A stretch of 32,159 nucleotides of DNA. Source: Candidatus Pacearchaeota archaeon (GTDB taxonomy: Archaea > Nanobdellota > Nanobdellia > Pacearchaeales > GW2011-AR1). Positions 26,814 to 32,159 of this stretch are shown here, piece after piece. The notes beneath the pieces are model-generated. The model was not told where the DNA came from, ran no database searches, and saw only the letters and a list, made by a program, of their open reading frames with translations. How positions within the stretch are numbered: the first letter of the stretch is position 1; each line of letters opens with the position of its first letter. Location: contig JAGVWS010000026.1 in the NCBI GenBank assembly GCA_018304165.1, positions 1 through 32,159 of the forward strand, read 5' to 3'. A program made the translations under genes and the position numbers.

Positions 26814-27296
26814 ATGACTCTTGAAATGGATGTTGATGATGCCGAAGTAGGGCCTGATAAAGCCTTGCTTGAAGGGAACAGACTAGCCAAAAGAGCGTAT
26901 GATGATGAAGACTGGAAAGCTTATGCTCAGGCGTGTAATAAATATGGCATTAAGCCGTGGGATTTGGAAGCCTATGAAAGAGGGATGGCTGACGTGACTG
27001 TTGCCGGGCAGAAACAGGCAGATTATGTAAAAAGTTATGTCCCAAAAATAAAACAGGGTGAGATGGAGTATAGGCCAAGCACCGTTGATGGATTGAGAGG
27101 ATACCTGAGGAAGGCGTTGAGAGATAATCCTGATAGCAGAGAGTTGGCAGATTTAAGCAGAGGATTGAGCAGAGATAACATCTCTGTTCTTATGAAAAAA
27201 GCCAACGAGGTTAGAAGAATGGCCGGACTTCCGCAATGGGAATGGGAGAGAATTGGTAATTTTTATTGCGTTAAGAGAAGAAGAGTAAAGAGATAA
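26814..27296 (+). CDS. Hypothetical protein
   Basis: 160-aa ORF with TATA-like TTTATAAAT upstream. Confidence 0.6.
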   Translation: MTLEMDVDDAEVGPDKALLEGNRLAKRAYDDEDWKAYAQACNKYGIKPWDLEAYERGMADVTVAGQKQADYVKSYVPKIKQGEMEYRPSTVDGLRGYLRKALRDNPDSRELADLSRGLSRDNISVLMKKANEVRRMAGLPQWEWERIGNFYCVKRRRVKR

Positions 27297-27298
27297 TT

Positions 27299-27661
27299 TT
27301 ATTTAACAAATTCAACACCTTCAACCTCTTTAAACTCTTTATCACCTGTTAAGAATTTAATTCCAAGATTTTTAGCCATGACATACGAAACACAGTCAGT
27401 TACAGAAACTTTTCTGTCTTTCCAAGACAGTCTAAATTTCATAGCATCTACTATCCATTCAGGTCTTACGGAATTTATATGCTTAGAATATTTTTCAATG
27501 ATTTCTTTTAAGTTTCCCTTTCCTCCTTTTAGAATATTATAACACAATTCTGCATAAATAAAATTGTTTATTATTACTTCACTGTCATTATATTTTATGT
27601 AATTTGGATTGCCCCGGACTATCTCAATTATAGCATAGGTATCAAAAACATATTTATTCAT
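27299..27661 (-). CDS. vapC: PIN-domain toxin (VapC-like)
   Basis: YVFDTYAIIEIVRGN, FIYAELCYN, VTDCVSYVMAKNLGIKFLTGDKEFKEVEGVEFV. Confidence 0.85.
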   Translation of the reverse strand: MNKYVFDTYAIIEIVRGNPNYIKYNDSEVIINNFIYAELCYNILKGGKGNLKEIIEKYSKHINSVRPEWIVDAMKFRLSWKDRKVSVTDCVSYVMAKNLGIKFLTGDKEFKEVEGVEFVK

Positions 27662-27887
27662 TGTATAACTCTTTATCAGTCTCTTTCATCATTTCTTCAG
27701 TGGATTTCTTGAATTTTATTTTTCCGAATGTCTCCCTCAAAACATTCTCCTTATGCTTTTTTGTTATAATCACATTTATCTCTTCTCCATTAGCTATTTT
27801 TTTCTCCCTTAAAAATCCTTTAGGGATCATAATTCCATAAGAATTTCCCCATTTCCTTATTTTAGTTGTTAATATTGCTTCTTCCAT
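27654..27887 (-). CDS. vapB: AbrB-family antitoxin (VapB-like)
   Basis: LTTKIRKWGNSYGIMIPKGFLREKKIANGEEINVII; overlaps the PIN gene. Confidence 0.85.
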   Translation of the reverse strand: MEEAILTTKIRKWGNSYGIMIPKGFLREKKIANGEEINVIITKKHKENVLRETFGKIKFKKSTEEMMKETDKELYNE

Positions 27888-27966
27888 GTATAAACCGTAT
27901 AAACATCAGTATAAAAATCTTTCTATTATAGCTATAATTTATTAATTTGAGATAACTTGCAAATAT

Positions 27967-29013
27967 ATGGGCTTGCAAATACGCGAGATTGTACCGCGAA
28001 GGCCGATTCAGATAAAGGATCTTAAGAACAAAACGATATGCATTGATGCATATAACATTATCTACCAGTTTCTTTCAAATATAAGACAGCCTGACGGCAC
28101 GCCTCTTAAGGATAGCAAGGGGAGAATAACAAGCCATCTTTCAGGATTGTTTTACAGGAATGTAAATCTTATTGAGGATGGCCTTAAGATAGTTTATGTT
28201 TTTGACGGGAAGCCTCCGGAACTTAAGGGAGTAACCGGAGAGATTAGGGAAGAGAGGAAGGATGAAGCTGCAGGAAAGTATGCTGAAGCGAGAAAGGAAG
28301 GAGATGTTGAGGGAATGGGAAGGTATGCAAGACAGATGGTTAGAATAACGAGAGAGATTGTTGAAGAAAGCAAGGAACTGCTGACCGCTATGGGCATTGC
28401 TGTTGTACAGGCGCCAAGCGAGGGAGAGAGCCAGGCTGCTTACCTCGCAAGAACAGATCCTCAGGGAATTTATGCTGTCGGAAGCCAGGACTATGATTGT
28501 TTGCTGTTTGGGGCGCCGAGGCTGATACAGAATTTAACTTTGTCGCAGAGGAGGAAGACGGCTTCCGGAGGGTATGTTGAGGTGTTTCCTGAACTAATAG
28601 AAATGGAGAGAGTTTTAAATCATCTGCAGATAAATATTGATCAGCTTATATGCATTGGGATTCTGTGCGGAACGGACTATAATCCCGGAGGAGTCAGAGG
28701 AATAGGGCCTAAGAGAGCCCTTCAGATTGTAAAGCTTTACAAACAACCAGTCCTGATTTTTGAGTCAGCCATGGTCAGAGAGAGAATGGCAGAGATGGGG
28801 CTGAGCGGAGGGGGTTTTGACTGGAAAGCAGTGTTTGAATTGTTTCACAAGCCTAATGTAGATACAACAGCAAGAATAGAATTTCCAAAAGTTGAGCTGA
28901 ACGAAGTAAGGAGGATACTTCTTGAAAGAGAATTTTCCGAAGAAAGAATCAACAAGCAGCTTGAAAGGCTTGAGAAAGCTGTAGAGCAAAGAAAGCAGAG
29001 GACGCTGTTTTGA
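27967..29013 (+). CDS. fen: Flap endonuclease 1
   Basis: MGLQIREIVPRRPIQIKDLKNKTICIDAYNIIYQFLS, YVFDGKPPELK, APSEGESQAAYLAR, GSQDYDCLLFGAPRLIQNLT, GTDYNPGGVRGIGPKRAL, C-terminal QRTLF. Confidence 0.97.
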   Translation: MGLQIREIVPRRPIQIKDLKNKTICIDAYNIIYQFLSNIRQPDGTPLKDSKGRITSHLSGLFYRNVNLIEDGLKIVYVFDGKPPELKGVTGEIREERKDEAAGKYAEARKEGDVEGMGRYARQMVRITREIVEESKELLTAMGIAVVQAPSEGESQAAYLARTDPQGIYAVGSQDYDCLLFGAPRLIQNLTLSQRRKTASGGYVEVFPELIEMERVLNHLQINIDQLICIGILCGTDYNPGGVRGIGPKRALQIVKLYKQPVLIFESAMVRERMAEMGLSGGGFDWKAVFELFHKPNVDTTARIEFPKVELNEVRRILLEREFSEERINKQLERLEKAVEQRKQRTLF

Positions 29014-29023
29014 AGACAGCGTC
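29001..29023 (+). terminator. Hairpin with the fen stop codon in its loop
   Basis: GACGCTGT-TTTGAAG-ACAGCGTC; stop TGA 29011-29013. Confidence 0.6.
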
Positions 29024-29045
29024 TTGGTGAATTGCGGATTGCTTA

Positions 29046-29837
29046 TTAATCGCTTGAGTCTGGAAGATGCCTTGAGCCGTCGTCTTCTTCCAAAGAGGGG
29101 TTTCTGAATTTTCCTGGGTCAAATCTGAACCTCTCGTCAACTTTGGCAGGCTCTCCAGTGAGAGCTTCTGAAAGAGGATTGATGACGTTTTCCACTCTTT
29201 TGGCATTGAGTTCCAACTGGAATTGTTTATACTCCTCTAATCGCTTCTTTTGGTAATCTCTGATTTTCTTGCGGGCAATTACTATTAGTCTTCTCAAGTA
29301 TATCAATAAGAGGATGAAGATAATAAGAATCGCAAGCTGCCATCCAAGAGAGAGCTTGAATATTAAATCTGAAATGGTATGGCCAATCCATGAGAAGAGC
29401 TTTGTCTGGGCAAGAATTATATTTGCGCCAAGCCCGATTCCCCATGAAGAAAGGTTGGAGAAAATAGTGAATGAACTGAATATGGTTGAAAAAGAATGCC
29501 ATAAATAAACCCAAATAATTAAAACCACAAAGAAGGCAAAAGAGAAGCTATATGGCTCTCCCACCAGGATTTTGAAGACATTTGAAGCTTTCTGAAGACC
29601 TCTGTCAATTGATGAAACAAACGAGTAGCTGAGGAGTTTGTACCTGAATTTGTCTGCTGCAAGACCAAAGAGATTGTTATCTGGATTATAAATTCTTCCT
29701 GAAATATTCTGGGCGGCATTGGAATAATTATTCAGCCTGTTAAATTCTTCTTCATCTATCTGCGATGATGACAATTGAACAAAGAAAGACGCAACTAATA
29801 AGCTAATAACTAACGCACCTAACAGCCCTCTTCTCAT
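29046..29837 (-). CDS. Membrane protein, function unknown
   Basis: N-terminal signal-like segment and several hydrophobic helices; charged C-terminus. Confidence 0.65.
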   Translation of the reverse strand: MRRGLLGALVISLLVASFFVQLSSSQIDEEEFNRLNNYSNAAQNISGRIYNPDNNLFGLAADKFRYKLLSYSFVSSIDRGLQKASNVFKILVGEPYSFSFAFFVVLIIWVYLWHSFSTIFSSFTIFSNLSSWGIGLGANIILAQTKLFSWIGHTISDLIFKLSLGWQLAILIIFILLLIYLRRLIVIARKKIRDYQKKRLEEYKQFQLELNAKRVENVINPLSEALTGEPAKVDERFRFDPGKFRNPSLEEDDGSRHLPDSSD

Positions 29838-29908
29838 AAATTATGAATGAGCAAGGACTTTATAAAACTTTTAGGTATGCTAAATATGCGAAACTGACTT
29901 AATAAAAA

Positions 29909-29926
29909 TTTGGGCGTAAGCCCAAA
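29909..29926 (-). terminator. Hairpin terminator-like element for the upstream minus-strand gene
   Basis: TTTGGGC-NNNN-GCCCAAA followed on the minus strand by TTTTTATT. Confidence 0.6.
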
Positions 29927-29959
29927 AATAATTGTAAAAATAAAACAAAAAATTCAGGT

Positions 29960-30589
29960 TTATTCCTCGTCTCTTGCGTATGCTCTTTGGGTTCCTTTTA
30001 AAGAAGTTATTGCCTGTTCTACCTTAGCGGCGCCTTCGCCTGATTTTTGCCCCTCAATATCTATTTGCCTGTTTATTCTCCACGTTCTAAGAGTCTTGCC
30101 AATACCTATGTGTAGAGTTGCAGCTGCTAAGAATGCAGTTACTAAAATTATTACTATCCCTAATGTTCCTAATGCAACTGCTCCCGCGAATATTACGGCA
30201 AGTGTGGAAGTCAATCCGGTAACGCCAGCGATTACAGATAGAGCGAATGCTATTATCCAAGCAGTGCTTTCAGTAAACATAGAGAATATATTCAGTATTT
30301 CCCCGAAAGCGAATAGTAATATTATGAAGACGGCAAGATAAAGAGCAAGATCTTCGGCAAAAACATCTGGTCCAGGCATGCCAAGCATTATCTTAAGAAG
30401 AATCGTACCAACCCAGCTTGCACTTCCGCCTTCGCTTAAGGCAGATATCTTTGTTTTTGGAGGAGTAGTTGATTGGCCACTGCTTAAGTAATCAATTAAG
30501 TAAATAACTCCAACAATTAAGATTACTAAAATTGCTAGAGAGATTATTAACTTGGCTCCGCTGAAGAATTTCTTTTTAATTTCTGCCAT
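29960..30589 (-). CDS. Multi-pass membrane protein, function unknown
   Basis: About five hydrophobic segments in a continuous ORF. Confidence 0.65.
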   Translation of the reverse strand: MAEIKKKFFSGAKLIISLAILVILIVGVIYLIDYLSSGQSTTPPKTKISALSEGGSASWVGTILLKIMLGMPGPDVFAEDLALYLAVFIILLFAFGEILNIFSMFTESTAWIIAFALSVIAGVTGLTSTLAVIFAGAVALGTLGIVIILVTAFLAAATLHIGIGKTLRTWRINRQIDIEGQKSGEGAAKVEQAITSLKGTQRAYARDEE

Positions 30590-30903
30590 CCTTTTTAACC
30601 TCCTTTCAAATTATGATAAATAAGGGAGATGTTTGGCATTTATAAACATTTCTGAGGTTGCAGAGGATATTTTGCAAAACAACCTTTACAACTCTCCAGT
30701 CGTTTTGAAGTGTCTCCGATATAACCCTAATATAGCGATATATTCAGGAAATCAATTATTAGCATTAATCCGATTATATAATATCAATAAGTGTTTGTTA
30801 GAACTTACCATCGCTAATCAATATAATAAATCATCGTGTCAAAATTAATTGATTGAATCAATAAGCTCGGAAACTTTAAAACATCGGGATGCTTATTTAT
30901 TTC

Positions 30904-31200
30904 ATGGATAGCATCTTTGATGTTATTGACAAAAACGGCAGGAATATCCGGCATACCAATAAACAATATTCTCATATGATGGAAGAGCATCCTTATATGT
31001 ATAAATATTTAGAGGAGATAAAAGAAGCATTACAAAAGCCCGATAAAATAACATCTTATTCATTTGACGAAGACGTCAGGTATTTTTACAAATACTACAA
31101 GCATTTAGAAAAGCCTAATAATTACCTTTTGGTCGTAGTCAAGTATTTAAACGGTGATGGCTATGTTATATCGTCATACTTAGAGAATAAAATAAAATGA
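30904..31200 (+). CDS. Small protein paired with DUF2283-like gene
   Basis: MDSIFDVIDKNGRNIRHTNKQYSHMMEEHPYMYKYLEEIKEALQKPDKITSYSFDEDVRYFYKYYKHLEKPNNYLLVVVKYLNGDGYVISSYLE; ATGA overlap with next ORF. Confidence 0.65.
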   Translation: MDSIFDVIDKNGRNIRHTNKQYSHMMEEHPYMYKYLEEIKEALQKPDKITSYSFDEDVRYFYKYYKHLEKPNNYLLVVVKYLNGDGYVISSYLENKIK

Positions 31201-31448
31201 AAGAGCATAAAACGTATGATATATATTATGATGAAGAATCCGATTTCTTAGAAGTATCTTTTGAACAGCCAACTATGGCTGGGACTACAGAAGAGATACA
31301 GGAAGGGGTTTTTGTAACCAGAGATGCAGAAACAAGAAGAGTAGCAAATGTAGGAATCTTATCATTCAAGAAAAGGGTAGGCATTCTTAAAGAAATATTG
31401 AATTCTCTTGGCAAGAGGCTTCCGATAGAGATAAGCAGGGCATCTAAT
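31197..31448 (+). pseudogene. DUF2283-like protein; native 3' end apparently replaced by IS insertion
   Basis: MKEHKTYDIYYDEESDFLEVSFEQPTMAGTTEEIQEGVFVTRDAETRRVANVGILSFKKRVGILKEILNSLGKRLPIEISRAS; the frame then stays open into the IS. Not listed in the ORF track. Confidence 0.7.
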
Positions 31449-32159
31449 TATACACAACACTTTTTGTATTCGAGGATTAGAAAGGTTTATATACTTGTTG
31501 TGTATAGTTTATACATAACAATGGCGTTTATCAGACAAATAAAAACTAAAAGCGGAACATATCTTGCGAAGGTAGAGGGTTATCGTAAAGATGGAAAAGT
31601 TAAGCAAAGAGTTTTAGAATATTTGGGAAAAGAGATTGATGGTAAACCTGTAAAAAAAGTTTTTACTAACAAAATAGAAGTAAAAAGCGTAAAACAAAGT
31701 TTAGATATTTTAGCCATTGATAAAGTTGCAGATGAACTAAAGATTAAATCTTTAGAAAATCCTTATGTTCTTTCTTTGGTTTATTCTCAATTGTTAGAAG
31801 ATAAAAGTATAAAAAAACTTGAATCATGGATAAAGTATACTGAAATACCATCAGTTTTAAGATTGGATAAAGTCTCTGTAAAAAAACTTTATGAATCTTT
31901 AGCAGACATAAATGATGAAAATTTTGAGAAAATAAATGAAGAAATGTTCTCTGTTTTTAATAATTATGAAGATATTTCAAAGGCTACAATTATAGATATA
32001 ACTGATACTTATTTTGCTGGAAGCAAAATAAACATTAAGAAAAGAAAGGGAAAAGATAAAAAAATAAGCAAATTAACTCAAATAGGTTTAGCAGTTTCTT
32101 TTGAGAATGGATTTCCAATTTTTCATAAACAATATCATGGAAATCTTTCTGGAATGGAC
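31449..32159 (+). mobile_element. IS element, left part (IS1634/IS4-superfamily-like), cut by window end
   Basis: TATACACAAC (31449-31458) and inverted copy GTTGTGTATA (31497-31506) before the transposase-like ORF. Confidence 0.7.
31521..32159 (+). CDS. Transposase (IS1634/IS4-superfamily-like), N-terminal part, runs off the window
   Basis: MAFIRQIKTKSGTYLAKVEGYRKDGKVKQRVLEYLGKEIDG...ATIIDITDTYFAGSKINIKKRKGKDKKISKLTQIGLAVSFENGFPIFHKQYHGNLSGMD; DDE-type first Asp in IDITDTYF. Absent from the ORF track because no stop lies in the window. Confidence 0.85.
   Translation, partial: MAFIRQIKTKSGTYLAKVEGYRKDGKVKQRVLEYLGKEIDGKPVKKVFTNKIEVKSVKQSLDILAIDKVADELKIKSLENPYVLSLVYSQLLEDKSIKKLESWIKYTEIPSVLRLDKVSVKKLYESLADINDENFEKINEEMFSVFNNYEDISKATIIDITDTYFAGSKINIKKRKGKDKKISKLTQIGLAVSFENGFPIFHKQYHGNLSGMD

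Noticed and set aside
29910-30341. 143-aa plus-strand ORF opposite the membrane protein
   Set aside because: Antisense shadow of a convincing multi-TM protein with its own terminator-like hairpin.

Overview
This is an AT-rich archaeal chromosomal segment. Gene content (FEN1, family-B DNA polymerase, Cdc48, type-II MetAP, TFS-like zinc protein, intron-containing tRNA, leaderless TATA-type promoters) suggests a small-genome DPANN-type lineage; that lineage call is inference. Housekeeping genes include topA, serS, a UppS-family prenyltransferase, thyA, DHFR, TFS, signal peptidase, cdc48, map, a NOL1/NOP2/Sun RNA methyltransferase, polB and fen. The standout locus is a reverse transcriptase-like gene (about 5494-6447) with recognisable RT motifs, including an MDIS..I motif A and a YLDD motif C. 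It is followed 6 bp after its stop by a 40-bp tandem array built from the 3' end, including the stop codon, of the convergent metallophosphoesterase gene. Other notable items: a ~185-bp dispersed element present in inverted orientation at 854-1035 and 9250-9433; a crossing (pseudoknot-topology) set of three perfect inverted repeats at 14418-14528; three apparently interrupted genes (DHFR frameshift, cdc48 N-terminus disrupted by repeats, membrane protein with an in-frame TGA); several toxin-antitoxin-like pairs; a DUF2283-like gene invaded by a truncated IS element; and an unusual number of short tandem duplications. All calls come from reading the sequence and the supplied ORFs; no database search was run.
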